Shown: positions 18,605 through 28,488, counted from the first letter of the stretch. The stretch: 64,000 bases of DNA from DASPWW01 sp963756745 (GCA_963756745.1 CAVWOU010000001.1:1-64000), one strand, 5' to 3'. Notes: generated from the letters alone by a model not told the origin. Numbers and translations: made by a program.

Positions 18605-19602
18605 CTGCGGCGCGGCCCGAGCAGACGGAGACCGGCCGCCCCGAGCGCGACGGCGCGGAGCCCGAGGGGCTGGGGCTGCCGTTCATCGGCTTTAGCCATC
18701 CCCCGCCCGCGACGCCGGCCACCGACGGCCCGGACCCCTATGGCGATCCCGACCCCGAGTGGCTGCGGATCGACTGGCGCGAGCACCTGCGCCAGATCGA
18801 GGTCCACGACACGCGCGTCAACTACTGCGAGATGGGCGAAGCCGGCACCCCGATCGTGTTCGTCCACGGCCTCGCCGGGTGCTGGCAGAACTTTCTCGAG
18901 AACATCCCGCATTTCGCGCGCGACCACCGTGTGATCGCGCTCGACCTGCCCGGGTTCGGGGACAGCCCGATGCCGCCCTGGGAGATCTCGATCGAGAACT
19001 ACGGGCGCCTCGTCGACGAGTTCTGCCGCGCGCTCAACCTGCACTCGTGCGTGCTCGTCGGGAACTCGATGGGGGGCTTCATCTCGTCCGAGGTCGCGAT
19101 CGCCCAGCCCGAATGGGTGGAGAGGCTGATGCTCGTGTCGGCCGCCGGGATGAGCCACGTACACATGCGCCGCGAGCCGGCCGAGGCGCTTGCGCGCCTG
19201 ATGACGGCGGCGTCACCGCTCCTGTTCCGGATTCGGGAGCGGGGGTGGCGCCGGTGGCGGATCCGCTACGCGGTGTTCCGCAACGTGTTCGACGCACCGC
19301 ACCGCCTGCGGCCGGAGCTGCTGTGGGAGTTCGCCAACGGCGCGATGGAGGCGCCGGCCTTCCTGCCCGCGCTGGGCGCGCTGATCGGATACGACATCCA
19401 CGATCGCCTCGAGCGCGTCCGCGTTCCGTCGCTGATCGTGTGGGGCCGCGACGACCGCGTGATCCCCGCGGCCGACGCGCTCTCCTACCAGCGCCACCTC
19501 GCCGACTCGCAGCTGGTGATCTTCGATCGCTGCGGCCACGTGCCGATGGCCGAGCGCCCGGTGCGGTTCAATCGCCTGCTCGAGAGGTTCGTCGCCGAGT
19601 AG
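18601..19602 (+). CDS. Alpha/beta hydrolase
   Basis: 333 residues from GTG 18601. The core begins IVFVHGLAGCWQNFLENIPH (oxyanion HG), with nucleophile elbow GNSMGGF (Ser about 150), acid VWGRDDRVIP, and catalytic His in CGHVPMAERP. A roughly 60-residue proline-rich N-terminal extension precedes the fold. It is soluble with no signal peptide; the substrate is unknown (esterase, lipase or epoxide-hydrolase-like). It overlaps the cyclo-ligase stop by 4 bp. Confidence 0.85.
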   Translation: MTAARPEQTETGRPERDGAEPEGLGLPFIGFSHPPPATPATDGPDPYGDPDPEWLRIDWREHLRQIEVHDTRVNYCEMGEAGTPIVFVHGLAGCWQNFLENIPHFARDHRVIALDLPGFGDSPMPPWEISIENYGRLVDEFCRALNLHSCVLVGNSMGGFISSEVAIAQPEWVERLMLVSAAGMSHVHMRREPAEALARLMTAASPLLFRIRERGWRRWRIRYAVFRNVFDAPHRLRPELLWEFANGAMEAPAFLPALGALIGYDIHDRLERVRVPSLIVWGRDDRVIPAADALSYQRHLADSQLVIFDRCGHVPMAERPVRFNRLLERFVAE

Positions 19603-19611
19603 CGGACGTAC

Positions 19612-20133
19612 ATGGCTCCTGAACCACAGATTCAGCAGCGGGCCAAGCAGCCGTACGCAGCCATTGCGGCACACGTACCGACCGAAGCCGAGTTTCGTAA
19701 GGCAGCCGACAGCGGTTTTCCGGAGCTGTTCGGGTGGCTGCAAGAGCGCGGCGTCGAGCTGGCCGGACCGCCATTCATCCGCTATGTCGTGATCGACGCC
19801 GAGGGCGACCCCGTTGACATCGAGCTCGCGTTCCCCGTCGGCGCTGGCGTTTCCGGTGATGAGCGGGTGCGAGCCGACGCGCTCCCGGCCGGAGCGTGGG
19901 CGACCTTCCTGCACGTCGGGCCGTACAACAGCGCGAGCGAACCCGACCTCGGCGACGCGCGGACGACGCTTCGAACGTGGATCGACGAGCAGGGCATCCA
20001 GGTCGATATACAGCAGACGGACAACGGCTCGGTATTGCGCGGCTGCGTCGAGCATTACCGCATCGGTCCGGTCGAGGAGACCGATTACTCGAAGTGGGAG
20101 ACCGAGGTCGCGTACCTGACCACCGCGTCATGA
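19612..20133 (+). CDS. GyrI-like small-molecule-binding domain protein
   Basis: 173 residues. Features of the GyrI-like/effector-binding (SOUL-like) fold: QPYAAIAAHVPTEAEFRKAA, GPPFIRYVVIDAEGDPVDIE, ALPAGAWATFLHVGPYNSAS, and the final VLRGCVEHYRIGPVEETDYS. Stand-alone members bind hydrophobic ligands or act as hydrolases; no DNA-binding domain is attached here. The gene is 10 bp downstream of the hydrolase stop on the same strand and may be in the same transcript. Confidence 0.75.
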   Translation: MAPEPQIQQRAKQPYAAIAAHVPTEAEFRKAADSGFPELFGWLQERGVELAGPPFIRYVVIDAEGDPVDIELAFPVGAGVSGDERVRADALPAGAWATFLHVGPYNSASEPDLGDARTTLRTWIDEQGIQVDIQQTDNGSVLRGCVEHYRIGPVEETDYSKWETEVAYLTTAS

Positions 20134-20164
20134 GCCGGCGAGGCCCGGCGTTGTGGGTCTCGAC

Positions 20165-20530
20165 TCAACGGCTGGCGCGTTCCTCGTTCTCCTTGATTCG
20201 CGCCTCGACAAGCTTCTTGACAAGCGCGTCCGGCAGCGGCTGATCGGGCGCGAAGCGGATCGTCGCCTTGGCCGTGTCGTAGGGCTTGAGCTCTTCCGCG
20301 TGCGCCTCCATGACCTCGGGGCTCATGACGAAGAATGAGCAGTGGCCCTCGAACCCCGCGAACCCGACGAGGCCGCCATGGTGCTTGAAGGTCGGGACGC
20401 GGTAGCTGATGACCTCCGTGGCATCCGGCGCCGCGGCACGGATCGTGGCACGAAGCCCCTCGAGCGCCGCCCGACTCTCCCTCGGAAGCCCCGCGAGATA
20501 CTCGTCGACTTCATTCGCTGAGTTGGCCAT
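20165..20530 (-). CDS. DUF1801 (YdhG-like) protein
   Basis: 121 residues. DEYLAGLPRESRAALEGLRA, ATEVISYRVPTFKHHGGLVG and KATIRFAPDQPLPDALVKKL match the DUF1801 family, which includes frataxin-like iron chaperones such as Bacillus YdhG/Fra; function here is not established. It is transcribed divergently from the phosphatase-family gene, with about 100 bp between starts. A second DUF1801 protein lies at 30764-31255. Confidence 0.75.
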   Translation of the reverse strand: MANSANEVDEYLAGLPRESRAALEGLRATIRAAAPDATEVISYRVPTFKHHGGLVGFAGFEGHCSFFVMSPEVMEAHAEELKPYDTAKATIRFAPDQPLPDALVKKLVEARIKENEERASR

Positions 20531-20633
20531 CGTCCCGTTCCTTTCGCCCTCGTCGTCGACTCCCCCTCTAGTGACCGGCCCGGTGGCCGGAGCTCATCGA
20601 CACGGTTTCGTCGGTCAGGCTACGGTCCGGGAG

Positions 20634-21629
20634 ATGCCGACGCGGATATGGATACCGGCCGCCGCCGTTCTCGCCTTCGTCGCCGCCGCGGCGTTCCTGC
20701 TGCTTCGCGACTCCAGCGACGAGACGACGCTGACCGTGATGAGCTTCAACGTCTACGGCGGGGGCGTCAACGAGGACAAGCCCGTCGACGAGACCGTGTC
20801 CGTGATCGAGGAAGTCGATCCCGACATCGTCGGGATCCAGGAGACGCGACGCGAGGGCGACCCGTGCACGGCCAAGTCCTGCCCTCCCGCGGGTCCGAGC
20901 GTCGCGAAGGAGATCGCCGAAGACCTCGGGTACCACTACTACGACCAGCCCTACGACGAGGACGAGCCGTTCGCCAGCCAGGCGCTGTGGGCGAACGCGG
21001 TCCTCAGCCGCTACCCGATCGAGGGCCCGACCGCCCACGATCTCGGCGTCGAGATCGGCGTCGACGGGCGCACGGTGTACGCGTTCAACGTCCACCTCGA
21101 CGATTCCCCCTACCAGCCCTACCAGCTCGTGGACATCCCGTACGGAGGGGCGCCGTTCATCGACACCGAGCGAGAGGCGGTGAGGTTCGCTCGCGAAACT
21201 CGTGGTCCCGCGGTCGAGCTGATGAAGCAGGAGCTCGACGAGGCCGACGAGGCCGACGCCACGTTCGTCTTCGGGGACTTCAACGAGCCGTCGGCGCACG
21301 ACTGGACCGGCGAGGCGGTGGCCGCGGACCAGCAGCCGGTCGAGGTCGCGTGGCCGACGACGCTGGCGCTCGAGGACGAGGGCTTCGTCGACACCTACCG
21401 CGCGGTCCATCCCGACCCGGTGGAGCGGCCCGCCTACACCTGGACGCCGACGACGAAGCCGACGAATCCCAACGACCACCACGACCGGATCGACTTCGTC
21501 CTCGCTCGCGGCGAGGACCTCAGCGTCGAGGACGCCGCGATCGTCGGTGAGGGCGGTCCACAGGCTGACATCGTCGTCACGCCGTGGCCGTCCGATCACC
21601 GCGCCTCGTCGGCGACGGTCCGGTTCTGA
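20634..21629 (+). CDS. Exported endonuclease/exonuclease/phosphatase family protein
   Basis: 331 residues. Starts at ATG 20634 with an N-terminal membrane anchor/signal (WIPAAAVLAFVAAAAFLLL). The EEP fold follows: TVMSFNVYGGG (Asn), IVGIQETRREG (catalytic Glu), YAFNVHLDDSPY, FVFGDFNEPSAHDW (Asp/Asn), DRIDFVLARG and the C-terminal WPSDHRASSATV (Asp-His pair). Two cysteines near residues 80-86 could form a disulfide outside the cell. Such proteins are phosphodiesterases or nucleases; the substrate is unknown. Confidence 0.85.
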   Translation: MPTRIWIPAAAVLAFVAAAAFLLLRDSSDETTLTVMSFNVYGGGVNEDKPVDETVSVIEEVDPDIVGIQETRREGDPCTAKSCPPAGPSVAKEIAEDLGYHYYDQPYDEDEPFASQALWANAVLSRYPIEGPTAHDLGVEIGVDGRTVYAFNVHLDDSPYQPYQLVDIPYGGAPFIDTEREAVRFARETRGPAVELMKQELDEADEADATFVFGDFNEPSAHDWTGEAVAADQQPVEVAWPTTLALEDEGFVDTYRAVHPDPVERPAYTWTPTTKPTNPNDHHDRIDFVLARGEDLSVEDAAIVGEGGPQADIVVTPWPSDHRASSATVRF

Positions 21630-21638
21630 CCTACCGGG

Positions 21639-21971
21639 TCACGCGTCCGCTAGCTGATCGATCTTCGCCGCAAGGACGAAGTCGTTACGCGTCAGGCCGG
21701 ACGCCGCGTGGGTCGTGAGCTCGAACGCGGCGCGGCCCCAACCGAGCTCGATCTCGGGATGGTGGCCCTCCGCCTCGGCGATCAGCGCGGCCCGGGCGAC
21801 AAACCCAAACGCGTCGCGGAAGTCAGGGAACGAGAACTCGCGGCGCAGCGCGCGGTTTCCGTCGCGCTCCCAGTCGGGGACCTCGGACGACAGCGCCGCC
21901 GCCTCCTCCTCGGGGATCGGCGGGGTGCCCGGCGCGCAAACCTCGCAGTGCGCATTCGCTAGCTCGGCCAC
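21639..21971 (-). CDS. Pterin-4a-carbinolamine dehydratase
   Basis: 110 residues from GTG 21971. The family motif EGHHPEIELGW is complete, preceded by WERDGNRALRREFSFPDFRD. It dehydrates 4a-hydroxytetrahydrobiopterin; in bacteria lacking aromatic hydroxylases it may serve folate or molybdopterin metabolism. An N-terminal HCEVCAPGTPPIPEEE segment contains a Cys pair. The longer frame upstream to 22193 is not conserved-looking. Confidence 0.85.
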   Translation of the reverse strand: MAELANAHCEVCAPGTPPIPEEEAAALSSEVPDWERDGNRALRREFSFPDFRDAFGFVARAALIAEAEGHHPEIELGWGRAAFELTTHAASGLTRNDFVLAAKIDQLADA

Positions 21972-22033
21972 GGCGACAAGGTTCGCACACCTCGAGCGGA
22001 CGACCCGCCAGAACGCGCGCGAGCTGTGTAGCC

Positions 22034-23648
22034 CTAGCGGCCCGACGCGCCGGAAGAAGACGCTGGAGGGATCGGTCCGTTCGTCTCCGTCCGTGCGTCT
22101 GTGAGAAGAACGGCGTGAAGTCGTTCCCCGCGATCGCCAGGCCCTCGTAGTCGCCGGTGAAGAAGCCATTGCCGCGTCCGGCGCTTGGCGCATGTCGAAC
22201 GAGGTGTCGGTGAGGCGCTTCTCGTCGTGCCAGTTGCCCGCATTCGTGCAGCGGTCGGCGTGGCGGGTGGCAGTGGACGACGAAGTAATCGGTCTTCAGG
22301 TCGGCGGCGGCGGTGTTGTTGCGGAAGTCGTAGTAGGTGACGGCGATCGTGCCGTCGGCCGCGACGTCGACCGATGCCGTGAACGCCTGCTGGTTGCCAG
22401 CCGGGATGTCGGTCCGGCGTCGCGTTCACCTTGACCGGCTCGGACCAGGTGAGGCCGCCGTCGGAGCGATTGCGAGAAAGCGATCGAGTCGTTCTGGCAG
22501 TCGCTGAAGCGGGCGTCCTGCCACACCGCGTACAGATTGCCGTTGGCCGGATTGACCGCGACGTCCGGAATGATGTCGCCGGTCCTCACGTCCTCGACCG
22601 GTCGTCGCGGGGTCCGTGATGCCGATCGTCTGCAGCCTGTCGACCAGGATCGGCGCCGGACCACGTGTCCCCTTCGTCGTTCGAGCGCAGCACTCTCACG
22701 GTCCAGCCCTTTAAGCTTGTTCGTGTTCTCGCCGTTGAACTCGGCGAACAGGTTGACCAGCGTGCCATTCGGGCGCACGACGATCTGGTTGGCGATCGTC
22801 TGGTCGTTCTGGCCGGGGTCGTAGATCTGGCGCGGGTCCTCCCACGACTCGCCGTTGTTCGTGCTGCGGTTGAACCAGATCGGCCCGCGGAAGGCGGCGG
22901 TAGTGAAGCTGGACCTGACGCTCGCCGCCTCGCTGTTCGGGAAGAGGAGGCGATCCCAGACCGCGTAGACGTTAAGTTGGCGTCCGTCGGGTCCGCCGTG
23001 ATCGTCTGCTTGTCATTGAAGACGTTGGCGTCGGTGTCGCGGATCACGACCTTCGGGTCCGACCAGGTGATACCGCCATCGTCGGACTTGCTCGCCAGCA
23101 GGGCGTGATCGAAGTCATCGAAGCCGTCCTCGTCCTCGTCCTTGAACGGTTCTATGTCGTTGAAGGAGAGCGAGATCTGGTGCACGGTGCCGTCCGGTCC
23201 GAACGAGACCCATGGGTCGGTGGTGCGCTGGTAGTGGCCGAAGTCTCGCCTCGGTCGCCGCCCGAGCACGCGGTGACCTTGGCGGGATCGGACGGACCTG
23301 CGTCCAGTTGGAGCCCCCGTTGAAGCTCACCCCCACCACGTGGCCCCTGGCGCCGCCGTTCGACCACCGGTCCGCCTGCCACATCCCGACGATGTTGTCC
23401 GCGTTGATCGGGTTGACGTCGATCCAGGGCTCGACCTCGCTGTCCGCGAAAACCTTGGCGTCGGGTGCGCCTGACTCCAACTGCTCCGGCACATTGTCGG
23501 CAGTGCAGCCGGCGAACGGGCTCGTGCCGGAAACTTGAACGAGCGGGCCGGCGGTGAACGGTCCGGCTCCGGCTGAGGTGACGGCGACGGCGAATGTCGC
23601 GGCAACCGTCGCGGCGAGAACGAGCAGCGAACGCAGGGATCGTTCCAC
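22034..23648 (-). pseudogene. Exported BNR/sialidase-like repeat protein, many frameshifts
   Basis: Starts at 23648 with a signal peptide (RSLLVLAATVAATFAVAVTS, then AGAGPF). Beta-propeller repeats follow: EPWIDVNPINADNIVGMWQA, DPWVSFGPDGTVHQISLSF, ASKSDDGGITWSDPKVVI, VRPNGTLVNLFAEFNG, VAVNPANGNLYAVWQDARF and near the end GFFTGDYEGLAIAGNDF. Asp-box-like SxDGGxTW occurs. These pieces alternate among all three minus frames, needing at least seven single-base indels, while no internal stops interrupt each piece. An exported glycan-binding or sialidase-like role is likely for the intact form. Confidence 0.7.
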
Positions 23649-23729
23649 CTGCCACTACCTCTTCCCGAAGTCGTCGACTCCTAAACCTCGGATTACGGCG
23701 GAGGCTTCGTGACCCGGCCTCAGGCCGGC

Positions 23730-25401
23730 CTAGACCGGTAACGGCCCCCTCGGACGCCGACGACACCGAGCGCGCGTACTTGGCCATCACGCCGTTGGTG
23801 TAGGGGGACGTCGGCGGCTGGTACTCGGAGACGCGCTTCGCGATCTCCTCGTCGGACAGCTCGACGTCGAGCCGGCGCGCCTCGATGTCGAACGTGACCG
23901 TGTCGCCGTCTCGGATCGCGGCGATCGGGCCGCCGTGCGGGGCCTCGGGCGCGACGTGGCCCGCCATCAGCCCGCGGGTCGCGCCCGAGAACCGCCCGTC
24001 CGTGAGCAGCGCGACCGAGTTGCCGAGGCCCTCTCCGACGAGCGCCGCGGTGACCTGAAGCATCTCGCGCATCCCCGGGCCGCCCGAGGGGCCCTCGTTG
24101 CGGATCACGACGACGTCGCCCGCCTCGATCCCCTGCGAGTCGACGGCCGCGAACGCATCCTGCTCGGACTCGAACACGCGCGCCGGGCCGGAGTGCTGGA
24201 GGCGCTCGGTGCCGGAGAGCTTGACCACGCACCCCTCGGGAGCCAGGTTGCCGCGCAGGATCGCCAGCCCGCCGGTCTCCTTCAGCGGCTGGTCGACCGG
24301 CCGGACGACCTCCTGGCCGTCGGCCTCCTTCGCTTCGGCCGTTTCCTCGCCGATCGTCCGCCCCGTGACCGTGGGCGCATCCGGATGCAGGACCCCCGCC
24401 TCGGCGAGCCGCTTTGTCAGCAGCCCGATGCCGCCCGCCCGGTACAGATCGAGCGCGACGAATCGCCCGCTCGGCTTGAGGTCGGCGAGCAGCGGGGTGC
24501 GCTCGGAGATGCGGTCGAAGTCGTCGATCGAGAGCTCGATCCCGGCCTCGCGCGCCACGGCGAGCATGTGGAGGACGATGTTTGTCGAGCCGCCCGACAT
24601 GCACGCGGCGGCGATCCCGTTCTCGATCGAGTCCCGGGTGATGATCTCGCTCGGCCGCCGGTCGGCCTCGAGCACCTCCATCGCGAGCCGCCCGACTTCC
24701 TCGGCGACGTCGCCCTTGGCGCCGTCAACCGCGGGAACCATCCCCGAGCCCAACGGGGAGACGCCCATCGCCTCGAAGGCGCACGCCATCGTGTTCGCGG
24801 TGTACTGGCCACCGCACGCGCCGGCGCCCGGGCTCGCGCATCCCTCGAGCTCGTGCAGGTCCTCGTCGCTCATCTTGCCGGCCGCGTGGGCGCCCACGCC
24901 CTCGAACACGTCCTGGATCGTCACGTCCTTCCCGCGCCACCGGCCCGGCATGATCGAGCCGCCGTACAGCATCACCGCGGGCACATCGAGGCGGGCCATC
25001 GCCATCACGGCGCCGGGGATCGTCTTGTCGCAACCGGACATCAGGACCAGCGCGTCGAACTGGTAGCCGCGCGCGGTGAGCTCGATCGAATCGGCGATCA
25101 CCTCGCGGCTGATCAGCGAAGCCTTCATGCCCTCGGTTCCCATCGTGATCCCGTCCGAGATCGCGATCGTGTTGAACTCCAGCGGCGTCCCTCCGGCCGC
25201 CCGCACGCCGTCCTTGACCCGCTCGGCGAGCCCGCGGAGGTGGAAGTTGCACGGCATCGCCTCGATCCAGGTGTTGGCGATCCCGACGGTGGGGCGGCTG
25301 AGCGCGTCCTCGTCGAACCCGATGCCCTTCATGTAGGCGCGCGCGGGCGCGCGCTCGGGCCCGTCGAAGACCGCGCTCGAGCGCGGGCGGGGTCCGCTCA
25401 T
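23730..25401 (-). CDS. ilvD: Dihydroxy-acid dehydratase
   Basis: Makes 2-oxoacids in valine/isoleucine synthesis. From ATG 25401 the protein is about 557 residues, with the Fe-S cysteines EAMPCNF, MSGCDKT and GACGGQYTANTMACA, the substrate region LTDGRFSGATRGLMAGHV, and the tail YQPPTSPYTNGVMAKYARSV. The usual terminus (SASEGAVT) is followed in frame by no stop: the reading frame runs on to 23152 over the opposite-frame BNR gene. Removing one base near 23738 would give a stop at TAG 23732-23730, so the end is called there. Its ATG directly abuts the TAG of the upstream gene. Confidence 0.9.
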
Positions 25402-26016
25402 CTAGGCGGCCGCCGGCCGGGCGCCGTCCGGGCGCGCGGCCCGCTCGCGCCGCGGCCGGCGTGTCTCCCATTCGGCCAGCCGGCTGAGGTCGCGGCGCAC
25501 GTGCGCCGGGTCGTGCTGGCGGCCCGGCAGGTGCATGTTGGCGTCCTCGATCAGAGCGTGTTCGTCGCCGTGCAGCGCCATCCACTTGGCGAGCACGTCG
25601 TCCGCGTCCGGCAGCCGCTCGCCGGATGCCGGCTCGCTGCGGTCCGGGAAGCGCACGCAGTACTCGCTCAGGAGCTCGCCGGTGCTCGCGTCGAACGCGA
25701 CGATCGGCCGGTGCGGGTAGACGAGGTAGCCGTACGCGTCCGGCTCGCCGTCGCGGGCGGGGCGCATCACGCGCACGAACCCGAGCTCGACGTACATCGC
25801 GTACTCCTCGGCCGAGACGATCGAGCGCATCAGCTCGCGCGCCCGGCGCTCGGCTCGGCGCTCGCGACCGGGGTCGTAGACGGGCATTCTCCGTACCGCA
25901 CGCCACCTCGTCGTCTCGTCGCGCCCGCGCAGGCGGTCGACGATCGCGGGGCCGAACCCGACCACGGCAAGCACGACCAGGACCAGCGCGGTTGTGGAGA
26001 CGAGCAGGGCGTCCAT
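25402..26016 (-). CDS. Membrane-anchored protein of unknown function
   Basis: 204 residues. One N-terminal membrane helix (LVSTTALVLVVLAVVGFGPA), then a soluble part with MPVYDPGRERRAERRARELM, EEYAMYVELGFVRVMRP, YGYLVYPHRPIVAFDASTGE and a strongly basic, Ala/Pro-rich tail. I recognise no characterised domain. Its stop codon touches the ilvD start, so it is cotranscribed with ilvD; the order thiD, small gene, this gene, ilvD looks like one transcript. Confidence 0.7.
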   Translation of the reverse strand: MDALLVSTTALVLVVLAVVGFGPAIVDRLRGRDETTRWRAVRRMPVYDPGRERRAERRARELMRSIVSAEEYAMYVELGFVRVMRPARDGEPDAYGYLVYPHRPIVAFDASTGELLSEYCVRFPDRSEPASGERLPDADDVLAKWMALHGDEHALIEDANMHLPGRQHDPAHVRRDLSRLAEWETRRPRRERAARPDGARPAAA

Positions 26017-26027
26017 CGGACCGCCCG

Positions 26028-26273
26028 CTACCCGCCGGCGGCCGGCGGGAAGAAGATCACCCGGTCGGCGTCGCGCGGCACCTCGGAGAAGTCGCGCACC
26101 ATCGTCGCCTCGCGGCGCCCGCCGCTCTCACCGCTCGGGACCGCCGCCCACATCCCCTGGTCGAGCTGGCGCCTGAACTCCTCGACGAGCCGCTCCTCGT
26201 CCTCCTCCACGTCCGGGTCACCCTCGGCGAGGAGGACGTCGCCATGACCGGGCTTCAAGCGGAGCAGCTTCAT
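26028..26273 (-). CDS. Small conserved protein
   Basis: 81 residues: MKLLRLKPGHGDVLLAEGDP, a Glu-rich helix (EEDEERLVEEFRRQLDQGMW), AAVPSGESGGRREATMVRDF and DADRVIFFPPAAGG. It resembles small adaptor-like proteins that contain an acidic helix followed by a beta hairpin, but I cannot name the family. The start overlaps the thiD stop (ATGA), indicating translational coupling. Confidence 0.65.
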   Translation of the reverse strand: MKLLRLKPGHGDVLLAEGDPDVEEDEERLVEEFRRQLDQGMWAAVPSGESGGRREATMVRDFSEVPRDADRVIFFPPAAGG

Positions 26274-27073
26274 CGATCCGAATTATGTCCGAACACGTTC
26301 ACCGGGCCGACGCCCGCGCCAATCCCCCGGTGGCCTGCCGCGACGGCATCGGCGGTGATCTGCTTCGCATTCCGCGCCGCGGTCTCGAGGTCCTCGCCGA
26401 GGGCGAGGAGCGCCGCGAGCGACGCCGAGTGGGTGCACCCCGAGCCGTGCGAGGCGCCAGAGGGATGCAGCTCCCCCTCGATCCGCACGGCCTTCCCCCC
26501 GCCCTCGTACAGCACGTCGGCGCCGTCTTCGGTGTGCCCTCCGGTGACGATCACCGCCCGCGGACCCAGCGCCTGGACGGCGCGCGCCAGCTCCTCCTGG
26601 GACGCCTCGGAGCCGAGCTCCGACAGCTCGCGGGCCTCCTGGAGGTTAGGGGTGGCGACCGTAGCCCGCGGCAGCAGCCGCTCGACGAGCGCGGCGCGGG
26701 CGCCCGGCTCCAGCAGGACGGCGCCGCTCTCGGCGACCAGCACGGGGTCCACGACCACCGGCGCGTCGCCGGCGAGCTCGAGCGCCTCGACGACGGCCGC
26801 GATCGTCACCGCGTCGCCGAGCATCCCCGTCTTCGCGGCGTCGATCCCGATGTCCTCGGCCACCGAACGAACCTGGGCGATCACCATCTCGGGCGGGACG
26901 GGGTGGATCGAGTCGACGCCGACCGTGCTCTGCGCGGTCAGCGCGGTGATCGCGGTCATCCCGTGAACGCCGCATCGCGCGAACGCCTTGAGGTCGGCCT
27001 GGATGCCCGCGCCTCCGCCGGAATCGGAGCCGGCGATCGAGATCACCGCCGGCACGCGTCGGTCCTCAGTCAT
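26270..27073 (-). CDS. thiD: Hydroxymethylpyrimidine/phosphomethylpyrimidine kinase
   Basis: 267 residues, ribokinase fold. Phosphorylates HMP and HMP-P in thiamine synthesis. Family signatures: SIAGSDSGGGAGIQADLKAF at the N-terminus, IGIDAAKTGMLGD, VVVDPVLVAESGAVLL, VATPNLQEARELS and the catalytic anion hole GASHGSGCTHSASLAA. It overlaps the next gene by ATGA and the preceding gene's stop by 8 bp. No TPP riboswitch is visible in this compact operon. Confidence 0.93.
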   Translation of the reverse strand: MTEDRRVPAVISIAGSDSGGGAGIQADLKAFARCGVHGMTAITALTAQSTVGVDSIHPVPPEMVIAQVRSVAEDIGIDAAKTGMLGDAVTIAAVVEALELAGDAPVVVDPVLVAESGAVLLEPGARAALVERLLPRATVATPNLQEARELSELGSEASQEELARAVQALGPRAVIVTGGHTEDGADVLYEGGGKAVRIEGELHPSGASHGSGCTHSASLAALLALGEDLETAARNAKQITADAVAAGHRGIGAGVGPVNVFGHNSDR

Positions 27074-27350
27074 CGGAGACCTCGAGCACCTCGACCGCGG
27101 CCCCCGACTCGGTGAGCAGGTGCGCCTGCTCGGTGCGGCGGGGGTCCTCGCGATAGCCCGCGAACGCCTCCCGCGACTCGAACGCGACGATGTGGACCTC
27201 GGTGAGCCGGTCCCGGCTTCTCAGGCGGCGCAGGAGCCGGCCGTCGTGGTCGTCGAGCAGCGGCAGAACGCGGCGTTCGTACTCCTCGAACTTCTCGATG
27301 CCCGTGACGGGCAGCCGGACGAGCAGGGCGTAGGTGATCTCATCGCTCAC
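27066..27350 (-). CDS. Dimeric alpha/beta-barrel (DUF1330/ABM-like) protein
   Basis: 94 residues. Pattern YALLVRLPVTGIEKFEEYER, VLPLLDDHDGRLLRRLRSRD, EVHIVAFESREAFAGYREDP fits the ferredoxin-like DUF1330 or antibiotic-biosynthesis-monooxygenase fold. Its end overlaps the thiD start by 8 bp and its start overlaps the dprA stop by 11 bp, so it is embedded in one operon. Function unknown. Confidence 0.65.
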   Translation of the reverse strand: MSDEITYALLVRLPVTGIEKFEEYERRVLPLLDDHDGRLLRRLRSRDRLTEVHIVAFESREAFAGYREDPRRTEQAHLLTESGAAVEVLEVSDD

Positions 27351-28488
27351 GCCCTGAGGGTAGTCCGGGGTCCGTCCTCTCCGGCGCGACCATCGGGGTG
27401 CGTGAGTAGCGGCCCGTGTGGCTGCTCGTCAGGTAACCGAGGAGCTCGAGACGGGTCAAGGCGGTCGCGGTGACGTGTGCCGGTGCATTCGAGGCCAGGG
27501 CGACGGCGTCGCAGGTGAGATGGCCCGCCTCGACGTGCTCGAGGATCGAGCGAAGCTGAGGATCGAGCTCGGGGCCGAGCTCGCGAACGTTCGGGCTCCC
27601 CGCGCCGAGCAGGTGGTCGAGCACGTCCTGGGCGTCGCGAACCGGAACCGCGCCGTCGACCAGCAGCTGGTTCGTCCCCGTGGACATCCACGAGTTGACC
27701 GGTCCCGGGACCGCTCCAACCGACCTCCCGAGATCGAGCGCCATCCCGGCGGTGATCAGCGAGCCCGATCGCTCGGCGGCCTCGACCACGACCGTGATTC
27801 CTCCGAGCGCAGCCATGATCCTGTTGCGCGCCGGGAAGCACCACCGAAACGACGCCGCGCCCGGCGGGAGCTCCGACACCACGACGCCTCCGGACGCGAC
27901 GATGCGCTGATAGAGCCCCACCTGACGGCGGGGATACGGCACGTCGGCGCCGCCCCCGAGCACCGCGATCGTCACGCCGTCGCCGTCGAGCGCGCCGCGG
28001 TGAGCGCGGGAGTCGACGCCGTTCGCGAGCCCGCTGACCACGACGATCCCCGCGCGGGCGAGCATTCGCCCGAGCTCCTCGGCGACGCCGAGCCCGTAGA
28101 CGCTCGCCCGCCGCGCGCCGACGATCGTGGCCGCCGTGGCGGGATCGAGTCCCGCGAGCGCCTCCCGATCGCCACGCCCGAACAGGGCGACCGGCGCTTC
28201 GGCGCCGAGATCAAGCAGGGTCACGGGGTAGGCCGCGTCGTGGCGGCACGTCATCCAGCAGCCCGCGGCATCCGCCCGGCGGCGCAGGCCGTGGGCCGAC
28301 GCCGCGCGTCCATCGGTGAGTATCTCGTCGGCCCGCCTCCCACCGACCGCACTCGCCAGACGGTCGTCCTCGAGGGCGAGCAGCTCGGGTGAGCCTCGGC
28401 CGCCGCCGGTGGCGACACGCTCGATGTGCGGCGCGAGGCGCTCGATCAGTAGCGCGCGCCGAAGGCACGCCTCGCACGCGCCGGTCAC
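27340..28488 (-). CDS. dprA: DNA-processing protein DprA
   Basis: 382 residues from GTG 28488, whose GTGA overlaps the comM stop. A helical N-terminal part with a Cys pair (VTGACEACLRRALL) is followed by the Rossmann-like DNA-processing domain: VALFGRGDREAL, TIVGARRASVYGLGVAEELG, IVVVSGLANGVDSRAHRGAL, RNRIMAALGGITVVVEAAER, SGSLITAGMALDLGRSVGAV and a C-terminal winged-helix-like region. It loads RecA on incoming single-stranded DNA during transformation. The long open frame extending to 29232 is an overlapping shadow of comM. Confidence 0.9.
   Translation of the reverse strand: MTGACEACLRRALLIERLAPHIERVATGGGRGSPELLALEDDRLASAVGGRRADEILTDGRAASAHGLRRRADAAGCWMTCRHDAAYPVTLLDLGAEAPVALFGRGDREALAGLDPATAATIVGARRASVYGLGVAEELGRMLARAGIVVVSGLANGVDSRAHRGALDGDGVTIAVLGGGADVPYPRRQVGLYQRIVASGGVVVSELPPGAASFRWCFPARNRIMAALGGITVVVEAAERSGSLITAGMALDLGRSVGAVPGPVNSWMSTGTNQLLVDGAVPVRDAQDVLDHLLGAGSPNVRELGPELDPQLRSILEHVEAGHLTCDAVALASNAPAHVTATALTRLELLGYLTSSHTGRYSRTPMVAPERTDPGLPSGRER

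Noticed and set aside
23935..26247. Plus-strand open frame of about 770 codons
   Set aside because: Antisense shadow of ilvD and its neighbours; no recognisable domain, biased composition.
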